DNA of 64,000 nucleotides from a virus. The position numbers were made by a program, and so were the translations under genes. The notes under the pieces are model-generated. The model worked only from the letters and a program-made list of their open reading frames with translations. It had not been told where the DNA came from and ran no database searches. Positions 1 to 6,333 of the stretch are shown here, piece after piece (the stretch's first letter is position 1; the number at the start of each line of letters is the position of its first letter). The DNA lies in the IMG/VR virus record IMGVR_UViG_3300021425_000008, positions 1 to 64,000 of that record; one strand, written 5' to 3'.

Positions 1-11
1 GAGTAAGACAA

Positions 12-176
12 ATGAACACCTTAAATCTCATCAAGAAGCAAATCGAGAAGGCATCTGCTCTTCACGATGCGCAAATTGCTAACACTGCATATCGTGGTGT
101 TGAGTATACCTGCAAGCAGGATGGTGAACAAGTACATGGTACTTTTTGCTATCGTGGTCGCTCGTATGTAAAGTGA
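12..176 (+). CDS. small YRG-repeat protein, DUF4278-like (54 aa)
   Basis: Starts at an ATG near the window edge. The second half carries two YRG units (YRGVEY and YRGRSY) separated by about 20 residues. This is the signature of the small cyanobacterial and cyanophage DUF4278 family, whose function is unknown. The N-terminal half is a short amphipathic helix rich in Lys and Ala. It is the first of two short genes ending at a terminator. The family assignment rests on the repeated YRG pattern alone; I infer no biochemical role. Confidence 0.65.
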   Translation: MNTLNLIKKQIEKASALHDAQIANTAYRGVEYTCKQDGEQVHGTFCYRGRSYVK

Positions 177-177
177 G

Positions 178-270
178 ATGGAAGCACTACAAATCGCTGG
201 GATCGTATCCCTAAGTTCTGTAGCATTTCTTTCACTGATATACGGAGAGATTAAAGTTCTTTCCAAATAA
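178..270 (+). CDS. single-pass membrane peptide (30 aa)
   Basis: Very short ORF starting one base after the upstream stop codon. Residues 5-23 form a continuous hydrophobic segment, followed by a charged tail (GEIKVLSK), so it should be a one-helix membrane peptide. The tight coupling to the preceding gene and the terminator immediately downstream support it as a real gene. I do not recognise it as a photosystem or cytochrome b6f small subunit. Confidence 0.45.
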   Translation: MEALQIAGIVSLSSVAFLSLIYGEIKVLSK

Positions 271-274
271 ACAC

Positions 275-299
275 AGGGGGGTTGATCCCCTCTTTTTTT
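275..299 (+). terminator. Rho-independent terminator
   Basis: AGGGG and CCCCT arms flank a short loop and are followed by a run of seven T. It closes the two-gene unit at the left edge of the window. Confidence 0.75.
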
Positions 300-309
300 A
301 TGGTATAAT
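282..309 (+). promoter_or_regulatory. sigma70-type promoter
   Basis: TTGATC at 282-287 and a perfect TATAAT at 304-309 are separated by 16 bp. The -35 box sits inside the terminator hairpin of the upstream unit. The first ORF downstream starts at 334. Host RNA polymerase would be expected to use it early or in the middle period. Confidence 0.6.
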
Positions 310-333
310 ATATGGACAACAACATCTATTGTT

Positions 334-507
334 ATGGAGAAAGACAATCTTAAAGCTATCATCAGAAACCTGAGACTCCTTCTTGACGCATTAGAGTCCG
401 AAGTGTATTCTGATCCTGCCGCATACATGGACAAGCGGGAGAACTTTGATGATGAGTACTATCCTCTTGCCGACTACGACGAGGTATTCGAAGATGACGA
501 CAACTGA
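334..507 (+). CDS. acidic conserved cyanophage protein (57 aa)
   Basis: Begins 25 bp after a TATAAT box. The N-terminal half is a leucine-rich amphipathic helix (IIRNLRLLLDALESEV). The C-terminal half is strongly acidic and tyrosine-rich, ending EDDDN. Similar short acidic ORFs occur near thyX/phoH in cyanomyoviruses as far as I recall. No catalytic motif is visible. The end overlaps the next gene by 14 bp. Function unknown. Confidence 0.6.
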   Translation: MEKDNLKAIIRNLRLLLDALESEVYSDPAAYMDKRENFDDEYYPLADYDEVFEDDDN

Positions 508-748
508 TGATTGGAGGTACACGGAGGAGAGGATGAAACTCCGTGAACAATGTCTTAAAGTTTTGTTAAATAGGTATGGTAGCGGTCGTATAAACGAAAC
601 ATCATATTCTACAAAAGACATTTATGAGTGTGTTGATACTTGGATCTCTCAGGGGAACAAGTTAAGTAATGGAATCGTTGCATATTTCAACGCATACTTC
701 AACCATGAAAACAAAGAAAGCAATCAAGTACATCCTAAAACATCCTGA
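494..748 (+). CDS. hypothetical protein (84 aa)
   Basis: ATG at 494 is preferred over upstream in-frame starts because it gives a short overlap with the preceding gene, typical of this phage. The product is a mixed-charge, mostly helical protein with the pattern DDWRYTEERMKLREQCLKVL near its N-terminus. No known domain, signal peptide or membrane segment. The C-terminal end overlaps the next ORF by 44 bp in another frame. Confidence 0.55.
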   Translation: MTTTDDWRYTEERMKLREQCLKVLLNRYGSGRINETSYSTKDIYECVDTWISQGNKLSNGIVAYFNAYFNHENKESNQVHPKTS

Positions 749-854
749 ACTCTTTACTCAAGGTGAGAGAGAGTATGTTAAACTGATGAAAAAAGAACGA
801 AACGTTTTAAAAAAGAAACATGAATCAAGCAAAACTGATCTCAGTAACTCCTGA
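705..854 (+). CDS. small basic protein (49 aa)
   Basis: Starts at ATG 705 (MKTKKAIKYILKHPELFT). It is lysine-rich and helical, with the segment EREYVKLMKKERNVLKKK. The pattern of a helix, HPELFT and a Lys-rich helix is shared by a small family in cyanophages. It overlaps the preceding gene by 44 bp and thyX by 35 bp, so translation is probably coupled. Function unknown. Confidence 0.6.
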   Translation: MKTKKAIKYILKHPELFTQGEREYVKLMKKERNVLKKKHESSKTDLSNS

Positions 855-1455
855 TGCTGAGCAACACATTGCGTATTGTGCGCGTGTGTCTAACCCAAAC
901 AATCAGGACAATGAGAACTTTGCTGGTCTCTTAAAGTATTGTATTAAACATCAACACTGGAGTATCTTTGAACAAGCGTTCATGACTCTGGAGATGGAGA
1001 CGACTCGTGGTCTTGCAGCTCAAGTCCTACGGCACCGTTCGTTCACCTTCCAGGAGTTCTCACAACGGTATGCAAGTACCAACCTTCTGTCTTCCGACAT
1101 TGAACTCCCTGAACTGAGACGACAGGACACCAAGAACCGTCAGAATAGTATTGATGATCTTGATCCTGAAATTGTTGAACGTCTGGAACGTCAGATGGTA
1201 ACTCTGTTTAGTTCTGCATCGAATCTTTACAATCAGATGTTGGATGCAGGTGTCGCGAAAGAGTGTGCTCGTTTTGTACTGCCTCTTGCAACACCAACCA
1301 AGATGTACATGACTGGTTCAATCCGCAGTTGGATTCATTACATCGACCTGAGGTCAGCAAACGGAACTCAGAAAGAACATATGGATCTTGCCAACTCTTG
1401 TAAGGAGATTTTCAAGGAACAGTTCCCTGTCATTTCAGAGGCTCTGGATTGGTAA
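820..1455 (+). CDS. thyX: flavin-dependent thymidylate synthase ThyX
   Basis: 211 aa, the normal size for ThyX. This enzyme makes dTMP from dUMP using methylene-tetrahydrofolate, FAD and NADPH, supplying thymidylate for phage DNA synthesis. The diagnostic ThyX motif RHR-x7-S-x-R is intact: RHR at residues 71-73, then SFTFQEF, S, Q, R. The C-terminal region has the folate and nucleotide-binding pattern with the Arg-Ser substrate loop (GSIRSWIHYIDLR). It overlaps the small upstream ORF by 35 bp. Its stop codon abuts a late-promoter-like ATAAATA. The gene is common in cyanophages; assignment is secure. Confidence 0.97.
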   Translation: MNQAKLISVTPDAEQHIAYCARVSNPNNQDNENFAGLLKYCIKHQHWSIFEQAFMTLEMETTRGLAAQVLRHRSFTFQEFSQRYASTNLLSSDIELPELRRQDTKNRQNSIDDLDPEIVERLERQMVTLFSSASNLYNQMLDAGVAKECARFVLPLATPTKMYMTGSIRSWIHYIDLRSANGTQKEHMDLANSCKEIFKEQFPVISEALDW

Positions 1456-1461
1456 TAAATA
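1455..1461 (+). promoter_or_regulatory. late promoter (ATAAATA)
   Basis: ATAAATA directly at the thyX stop codon, 26 bp before the TTG start at 1488. It matches the T4-type late -10 element used with gp33 and a gp55-like sigma factor. Confidence 0.5.
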
Positions 1462-1487
1462 TACACACACATAATGGAGGTGAAATT

Positions 1488-1739
1488 TTGGCAACGTATC
1501 CTGTAAGAAACAAGGAGACTGGTGAAACGAAAGATGTTGTAATGAGCATTCATGACTGGGATCAGTGGAGAGAAGACAATCCCGAATGGGAAAGATACTA
1601 TACACCTGACAATGCTCCCTGCCTGGGGGTAGAGATGGGTGACCCATTCAATAAGATCTACACCAAACATCCAGGTTGGAAAGACGTTATTAGTAAGGCC
1701 AAAAAACAACCAGGATCAAACCTCAAACACTACGATTAA
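1488..1739 (+). CDS. conserved cyanophage protein with TTG start (83 aa)
   Basis: I place the start at TTG 1488 because a strong ribosome binding site (GGAGGTG, 1476-1482) lies 5 bp upstream, and no ATG occurs before the conserved-looking N-terminus (ATYPVRNKETGETKDV). The protein has the motif MSIHDWDQWREDNPEWER and a C-terminal HPGWKDVISKAKK. It resembles the small FmdB-like or zinc-ribbon-like ORFs that sit next to phoH in cyanophages, but it lacks paired cysteines, so I do not assign metal binding. Function unknown. Confidence 0.7.
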   Translation: MATYPVRNKETGETKDVVMSIHDWDQWREDNPEWERYYTPDNAPCLGVEMGDPFNKIYTKHPGWKDVISKAKKQPGSNLKHYD

Positions 1740-1743
1740 TTTT

Positions 1744-2508
1744 ATGCCAGCAAAGAAGAAAGCAGGTATTGGTAGTACCAATCCAGTTCCATTTGGGATG
1801 TCGAATAAGATGATGAAGAGAAAGAAACCGATCAATCTCGATTTCATTAAAAAGATTGAACCTATCACTGATAACCAACAGGTTTTCTTTGATAAGTATA
1901 AACAAGAACAGAACTTGGTTGCATACGGATGTGCTGGAACTGGTAAGACCTTTATCACTCTCTACAATGCATTGATGGATGTCTTAGATCCAAAGACACC
2001 ATACGAAAAGATCTACATCGTCAGGTCCCTTGTACCTACCAGAGAAATTGGATTCCTCCCTGGTGACCATGAAGATAAGTCATCTCTGTATCAGATTCCT
2101 TACAAGAACATGGTCAAGTACATGTTCGAGATGCCAGACGATGCATCGTTTGAGATGTTGTATAACAACCTCAAAGCACAGGGTACAATCTCCTTCTGGT
2201 CCACCTCATTCATCCGTGGTACCACACTGGATAATGTCATCGTAATTGTTGACGAGTTCCAGAACCTCAACTTCCATGAACTTGACTCGATGATCACTCG
2301 TATCGGTGAACATTCAAAGATCATGTTCTGTGGTGACGCATCTCAGTCCGACTTGACTAAACAGAATGAAAGGAATGGTATCGCAGACTTTATGCGTATC
2401 TTGACTAACATGCCATCCTTTGATACAATTGAATTTGAAGCAGAAGACATCTGCAGAAGTGGACTTGTCAAAGAGTACATCATTGCTAAACTTGAATTAG
2501 GTATGTAA
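1744..2508 (+). CDS. phoH: PhoH-like P-loop ATPase
   Basis: 254 aa from ATG 1744; longer in-frame versions run into the preceding gene. Walker A is GCAGTGKT at residues 62-69, and Walker B is VIVDEFQN with Asp170-Glu171. The family motifs FLPGDHEDK and FCGDASQSDL are present. PhoH proteins are ATPases related to the SF1 helicase core. The gene is one of the commonest cyanophage auxiliary genes, but the link to phosphate starvation is unproven in phages. Its TAA overlaps the next ATG by one base, so it forms an operon with the nuclease and gp33/gp59/gp32 genes. Confidence 0.95.
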   Translation: MPAKKKAGIGSTNPVPFGMSNKMMKRKKPINLDFIKKIEPITDNQQVFFDKYKQEQNLVAYGCAGTGKTFITLYNALMDVLDPKTPYEKIYIVRSLVPTREIGFLPGDHEDKSSLYQIPYKNMVKYMFEMPDDASFEMLYNNLKAQGTISFWSTSFIRGTTLDNVIVIVDEFQNLNFHELDSMITRIGEHSKIMFCGDASQSDLTKQNERNGIADFMRILTNMPSFDTIEFEAEDICRSGLVKEYIIAKLELGM

Positions 2509-3179
2509 TGTTCAATCATATTGAAATAGATTATCCGTCTCTCGAAAGGGAGACGATTGATGGTGTTAGATATTATGATACCCCTCAAGGTAAAAAATTA
2601 GTATCAATCACGTCTGTTATCAGTCATTACAACAGAGAGATCTTCACTAAGTGGAGAAAACGTGTTGGTGTGGATGAAGCAAACAAGATCACCAAGGCAG
2701 CAACTAGTCGTGGTACTGACATGCACACACTGGTTGAACATTACATGAAGAATGAGAAACTTCCGAGTGTACAACCGTTGTCTGAATACTTGTTCAAACA
2801 ATCGAAACCGACTCTTGACAAGATCGATAACATTCACGCAATCGAACAGTCATTGTTCTCTAACCAGTTAGGAGTTGCTGGGACTGTTGATTGTATCGCA
2901 GAGTACGAAGGTGAACTTGCAATCATTGATTTCAAGACGAGCAAGAAACCAAAACCTGAAAAGTGGATTGAACATTATTATGTACAGTGTGCAGCTTATG
3001 CTTGTATGCTCTATGAAATGACTGGTATTGCAGTCAAAAAATTTGTGATTATTATGTCCTGTGAGGATGGAGAATGTGTCGTTTATGAACAGTATGACAA
3101 GAGTAAGTACATCAAACTTCTCACCGAATATATTAGAGAGTTTGTTCAATTCAAATTACAGGAATATGGCAAAACCTGA
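2508..3179 (+). CDS. PD-(D/E)XK (RecB/Cas4-like) exonuclease
   Basis: 223 aa. The centre shows the PD-(D/E)XK nuclease signature: a conserved Asp in VAGTVDCIAEYEGELAIID, followed by IDFKTSKKPK, which supplies the D-x-K catalytic pair. A Gln-x3-Tyr element follows (YVQCAAYACML), as in RecB/Cas4 nucleases. The N-terminal part has VTSVISHYN and GTDMHTLVEHYM, also seen in this family. It probably acts in DNA degradation or recombination and is commonly annotated as an exonuclease in cyanophages. Overlaps phoH by one base and gp33 by 14 bp. Confidence 0.85.
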   Translation: MFNHIEIDYPSLERETIDGVRYYDTPQGKKLVSITSVISHYNREIFTKWRKRVGVDEANKITKAATSRGTDMHTLVEHYMKNEKLPSVQPLSEYLFKQSKPTLDKIDNIHAIEQSLFSNQLGVAGTVDCIAEYEGELAIIDFKTSKKPKPEKWIEHYYVQCAAYACMLYEMTGIAVKKFVIIMSCEDGECVVYEQYDKSKYIKLLTEYIREFVQFKLQEYGKT

Positions 3180-3432
3180 ACTCAGTGTGGAACAACTCAT
3201 CGAGAATAAGTTCTACAATAGTAGGACGTTTTCTGAAGAGATTGAAAAGATTGCAAAAGAAAACAAGGACATGAAATACATGGACTCGATTGTTTTCTTC
3301 TGTGAGAAAAACAATATTGACATTGAGTCTATTCCTAAGTTAATATCTAAACCATTGAAGGAGAAACTCAAAGCCGAAGCAATGGAATTGAATCTCCTCA
3401 AGAGAACATCTCATGCGAAACTCCCTTTATGA
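3166..3432 (+). CDS. 33: gp33 late-transcription coactivator
   Basis: 88 aa from ATG 3166 (MAKPELSVEQLIENKFYNS). In T4, gp33 bridges RNA polymerase and the sliding clamp to activate late promoters. The assignment rests on position (directly before gp59 and gp32, as in cyanophages), size, and the pattern of two helices followed by a hydrophobic C-terminal tail (LNLLKRTSHAKLPL). T4 gp33 (112 aa) is somewhat longer. The many ATAAATA late promoters in this window imply that such a coactivator is needed. It overlaps gp59 by four bases (ATGA). Confidence 0.75.
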   Translation: MAKPELSVEQLIENKFYNSRTFSEEIEKIAKENKDMKYMDSIVFFCEKNNIDIESIPKLISKPLKEKLKAEAMELNLLKRTSHAKLPL

Positions 3433-4040
3433 TTCCTAAAGTGAAACCCTTCGATTGTTACAAGAGTTATCTTGGATTGAAAAATCACTTCACTAAACAA
3501 AATTATGACTATCATAGGTACGGAGGAAAATCTCGTGCGTCTTTAGAATCTTTCTACAAACGTAAGGATAGATTTTTCTTTGAAAAATTGAGTCGTCAGA
3601 AAGATGATAGTGAAGTTATTGAATTCTTTGTCTCTAATTTTGTGTCTTGTGATGATCCTCAGTCTCTGTGGATTGGCGAGATCGTTAGAAACGGGGAAAC
3701 AAACTATACCAACTGGAAGAAACGTCTTCAGAGTTTATCTTACACGTTTCGAACAGAAATAGAAAATGTCTTTTCAGATAAAAAGTTTGACGAGATGTTC
3801 TACATTGATGGGACAAGACACCCACATATTGTAAGAGAACATCTTGGAAAAAACTTATCACTCGAATCCCTGGTCATCTTGAACAAGATTCTGGGATTCA
3901 AAACCGAGTTTGATAGGAGACTTAATGATCCTATCTGGAAGTTCTTGTCAATGAGAATTGATAAGTACGATTCCTTTATACATATTGATGTATTTAAGTT
4001 TAAATCGATCCTTAAGGAGGTTATTGTCCATGGCACTTGA
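3429..4040 (+). CDS. 59: gp59 helicase loader
   Basis: 203 aa, close to T4 gp59 (217 aa). gp59 binds fork DNA and gp32 and loads the gp41 helicase. The N-terminus has the family-like pattern PFDCYKSYLGLKNHFTKQNY followed by DYHRYGGKSRAS. The central region is Phe/Lys-rich (RKDRFFFEKLSRQKDD) and an all-helical C-terminal half follows, as in gp59. Context fits exactly: between gp33 and gp32. Starts at the ATGA overlap with gp33; the end overlaps the next small gene by 11 bp. Confidence 0.85.
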   Translation: MIPKVKPFDCYKSYLGLKNHFTKQNYDYHRYGGKSRASLESFYKRKDRFFFEKLSRQKDDSEVIEFFVSNFVSCDDPQSLWIGEIVRNGETNYTNWKKRLQSLSYTFRTEIENVFSDKKFDEMFYIDGTRHPHIVREHLGKNLSLESLVILNKILGFKTEFDRRLNDPIWKFLSMRIDKYDSFIHIDVFKFKSILKEVIVHGT

Positions 4041-4209
4041 TAATGCTACTGTGCTTGAAAACTTGAGAAAACAAAAGGCTGAACTCGAACAACAATTCGA
4101 TGTTGGTCGTGAGATGTATCTAAAAATTCAAGGTGCTATCGATGTCCTTGAACAGATTGAAGGGATTGAGCAACAAGAAACTGTCGCAGAATCAGAAGAG
4201 GAAGAATGA
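4030..4209 (+). CDS. small coiled-coil protein (59 aa)
   Basis: ATG 4030 is preceded by AAGGAGG about 12 bp upstream and lies inside the gp59 end. The sequence has heptad-like leucines and Gln/Glu (ENLRKQKAELEQQFDVGREM) and an acidic tail (ESEEEE), typical of a short coiled coil. Comparable ORFs lie between gp59 and gp32 in cyanophages. No function is known. ATGA overlap with the next gene. Confidence 0.7.
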   Translation: MALDNATVLENLRKQKAELEQQFDVGREMYLKIQGAIDVLEQIEGIEQQETVAESEEEE

Positions 4210-4541
4210 GTTTCTTTCAGTCAGAAATAGTCCAAACAGAAATGAAAGAGATTGCAGAACTCCAAGAGGAGATCTATAAGAATGTCTTTTCATTTCCATC
4301 CATGTCTAACAAAGATAAGTTAGAACATGTAGAAATGTTGGAAGACCTGTTGAAGAAACAACAGGTTCTATACACTCGTCTGAGTCTTTCTGACGATCCT
4401 GAAGCTCAGTTGATGAAGGACAGTATCATGTCCTCTGCTCGTCAACTAGGATTCCCTGCTGACGTGGATCTGTCTTACGTTTTTGCCAACATGACAAACG
4501 TTATAGATAATATGAGGAAACACCTTGACGAGTCCCTCTGA
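4206..4541 (+). CDS. conserved helical protein upstream of gp32 (111 aa)
   Basis: Predicted all-helical and acidic, with the segment MKEIAELQEEIYKNVFSF near the start and LEDLLKKQQVLYTRLSLSDD in the middle. It sits in the replication operon immediately before gp32, a position held by a conserved ORF in cyanomyoviruses. No catalytic motif. It starts with an ATGA overlap, and the end is followed by the structured gp32 leader. Confidence 0.7.
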   Translation: MSFFQSEIVQTEMKEIAELQEEIYKNVFSFPSMSNKDKLEHVEMLEDLLKKQQVLYTRLSLSDDPEAQLMKDSIMSSARQLGFPADVDLSYVFANMTNVIDNMRKHLDESL

Positions 4542-4555
4542 GGGGTGTAGTATAC

Positions 4556-4589
4556 GGGGGTGGTCAGGTCCCCCACCCAAACTTGACCA
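4556..4589 (+). promoter_or_regulatory. candidate gp32 leader pseudoknot (autoregulation)
   Basis: GGGGG (4556-4560) can pair with CCCCC (4570-4574). TGGTCA (4561-4566), inside that loop, can pair with TGACCA (4584-4589), extendable by a G-U and a G-C pair. This is H-type pseudoknot topology. It is followed by about 32 nt of A-rich unpaired leader up to the gp32 ATG. The layout resembles the T4 gene 32 mRNA leader, where gp32 nucleates at a pseudoknot and represses its own translation. Function here is inferred. Confidence 0.5.
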
Positions 4590-4621
4590 ACAAGCCAAAT
4601 ACAAACTACAGGTAAATACGA

Positions 4622-5587
4622 ATGTCTTTTTCAGATCTAAAGAAACAATCCTCTCTTGGTTCTCTGACACAGAAACTGGTCAAAGAAGTAGAGAAGCAAA
4701 ACGGTGGTGTCGGCGGTGGTGCCGATGACCGTCTGTGGAAACCAGAGATGGATAAAAGTGGTAACGGATATGCTGTTATTCGTTTCCTTCCTGCTCCCGA
4801 AGGAGAAGATCTCCCTTGGGTGAAACTGTTCTCCCATGCCTTCCAAGGTCCTGGTGGTTGGTACATCGAAAACTCCCTGACTACCATTGGTGGTAAGGAT
4901 CCTATCGGTGAACTGAACCGTGAACTGTGGAACAGTGGTAACGAAGCAGATAAGGAAACCGTTCGCAAACAAAAGCGTAAACTTTCTTTCTACGCAAACA
5001 TCTACGTGGTCAAGGACCCTGCCAATCCTCAGAATGAAGGTAAGGTATTCCTGTACAAGTTTGGTAAGAAGATCTTCGACAAGATCATGGAAGCAATGCA
5101 ACCTGAATTCGAAGATGAAACTCCTATCAACCCCTTTGACTTCTGGCAAGGTGCCAACTTCAAACTCAAACTGAAGAAGGTTGCTGGTTACTGGAACTAT
5201 GATAGTTCCGAGTTCGATCGTGTGTCTCCTCTCCTGGATGACGATGAAGCGATGGAAGCAATCTGGAAGAAGCAGTATTCACTCACTGCCTTCACTGCAC
5301 CCGATCAGTTCAAATCCTATGATGAACTGAAGAAGCGTCTTGATTATGTACTGGGCAACAAGTCCACCCGTCGATCAACCGTAGAGGAAGAAACTGAGTA
5401 TGATAACTACGCAGCAACAGAACGAAAGACTGTCTCCGAAGAAGAGGTCATGCGAAAGCTGGAAGACTCCTACCAGTCTTCAAAGACAACTTCTGACTTC
5501 AACTCTCCTGATATTACTGTCAGTAAGGGAGACGATGAGGACGACGACGATCCGATGAAATACTTCTCGCGTCTGGCAAACGATTGA
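4622..5587 (+). CDS. 32: gp32 single-stranded DNA-binding protein
   Basis: 321 aa (T4 gp32 is 301). It coats single-stranded DNA in replication, recombination and repair. The N-terminal stretch (SFSDLKKQSSLGSLTQKLVK) is the cooperativity domain, with its basic cluster. The core has the OB-fold pattern around YAVIRFLPAPEGEDLPWVKL and the aromatic GPGGWYIENSLTTIGG. The acidic C-terminal tail (SKGDDEDDDDPMKYFSRL, about residues 301-318) matches the protein-interaction tail of gp32. The zinc-binding Cys/His cluster of T4 gp32 is not evident. A strong bidirectional terminator follows, and a possible pseudoknot precedes it. Confidence 0.95.
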   Translation: MSFSDLKKQSSLGSLTQKLVKEVEKQNGGVGGGADDRLWKPEMDKSGNGYAVIRFLPAPEGEDLPWVKLFSHAFQGPGGWYIENSLTTIGGKDPIGELNRELWNSGNEADKETVRKQKRKLSFYANIYVVKDPANPQNEGKVFLYKFGKKIFDKIMEAMQPEFEDETPINPFDFWQGANFKLKLKKVAGYWNYDSSEFDRVSPLLDDDEAMEAIWKKQYSLTAFTAPDQFKSYDELKKRLDYVLGNKSTRRSTVEEETEYDNYAATERKTVSEEEVMRKLEDSYQSSKTTSDFNSPDITVSKGDDEDDDDPMKYFSRLAND

Positions 5588-5610
5588 TACCAAAATCGGC
5601 CTTTGCTTTC

Positions 5611-5645
5611 AAAAAAGCCCCGAAAAAAATTCGGGGTATTTTTTT
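5611..5645. terminator. bidirectional terminator between gp32 and gp53
   Basis: CCCCGAA (5618-5624) pairs with TTCGGGG (5630-5636) around a five-A loop. Six A precede the stem and a T-run follows, so it can end the gp32 operon on the plus strand and the gp53 operon on the minus strand. Confidence 0.9.
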
Positions 5646-5662
5646 GCCCTATTACTTTTTTT

Positions 5663-6331
5663 CTAGATATAAAGTCTGATGTTTTCACCCCTTACAACAC
5701 GGTCTGAGACGTATTGTGTCGAACCAGGAGTGTAAGGCATAATCGTATTGATATCGTCTATAACGAGTGCAAGGTAAGTACCCTTCAGAATGAAGATACT
5801 CCTTTTATCTTCTTCAAGTCTATTCTCATAGATCAAATTAGAGACAGGGAATGTACTTGATCTCGTAACCATCTGTTTCAGGGTAGGATCAAAGAAAGTG
5901 ATTGAAAAGTCCTGTGGTACCTCTAACCCTTCAGGGACGATTTGTCTACCTGCTTTATCAGTAATCAGATTTGTCTCATAATGATGAACCTCATTCAACT
6001 TTTCATATGTACCATACTTATTCAAAAGGTACTTATCGTATGAAGCTTGATCTTTTGGCCATTCTGTTTCAAAGTTCAATATATTGTTGCACAACATAAT
6101 CAACCAATCAAGGTTAGGATCGTTATAGACCTTTTTCGCAACATTATCAGGTCTTTCATTACCCTTGACTTGATACTTGGTGAAGAAGTTGAGATCCTGG
6201 AAGATATCCTCTGAGATCTGTGCTCTCTTGAAGATATTCTTTACCCGAGTATAGTCAGATATACTTTGACCATCTTTCGTTCTATCAACATAGTCGAAAT
6301 CGGGTATATTTCTAAAATACTTTTTTGCCAT
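5663..6331 (-). CDS. 53: gp53 baseplate wedge protein
   Basis: 222 aa; T4 gp53 is 196. gp53 clamps neighbouring wedges in the T4 baseplate. The N-terminus has the family pattern of an aromatic-rich start (KKYFRNIPDFDYVDR) followed by RPDNVAKKVYNDPNLDWLIM, which corresponds to the LysM-like region of gp53 proteins. It is the last gene of a minus-strand baseplate operon and ends just before the shared terminator. Starts 2 bp after the gp48 stop. Confidence 0.85.
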   Translation of the reverse strand: MAKKYFRNIPDFDYVDRTKDGQSISDYTRVKNIFKRAQISEDIFQDLNFFTKYQVKGNERPDNVAKKVYNDPNLDWLIMLCNNILNFETEWPKDQASYDKYLLNKYGTYEKLNEVHHYETNLITDKAGRQIVPEGLEVPQDFSITFFDPTLKQMVTRSSTFPVSNLIYENRLEEDKRSIFILKGTYLALVIDDINTIMPYTPGSTQYVSDRVVRGENIRLYI

Positions 6332-6333
6332 GT

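Noticed and set aside
178-270. Photosystem or cytochrome b6f small subunit
   Set aside because: The hydrophobic segment and flanks do not match PsbN, PetN or other small subunits I can recall.
1639-1743. N-terminal extension of PhoH
   Set aside because: The region is coding in another frame for the preceding protein, and the conserved PhoH N-terminus begins at ATG 1744.
4637-5149. Long minus-strand ORF opposite gp32
   Set aside because: It is antisense to a certain gene, has no plausible protein signature and lacks a promoter or ribosome binding site.
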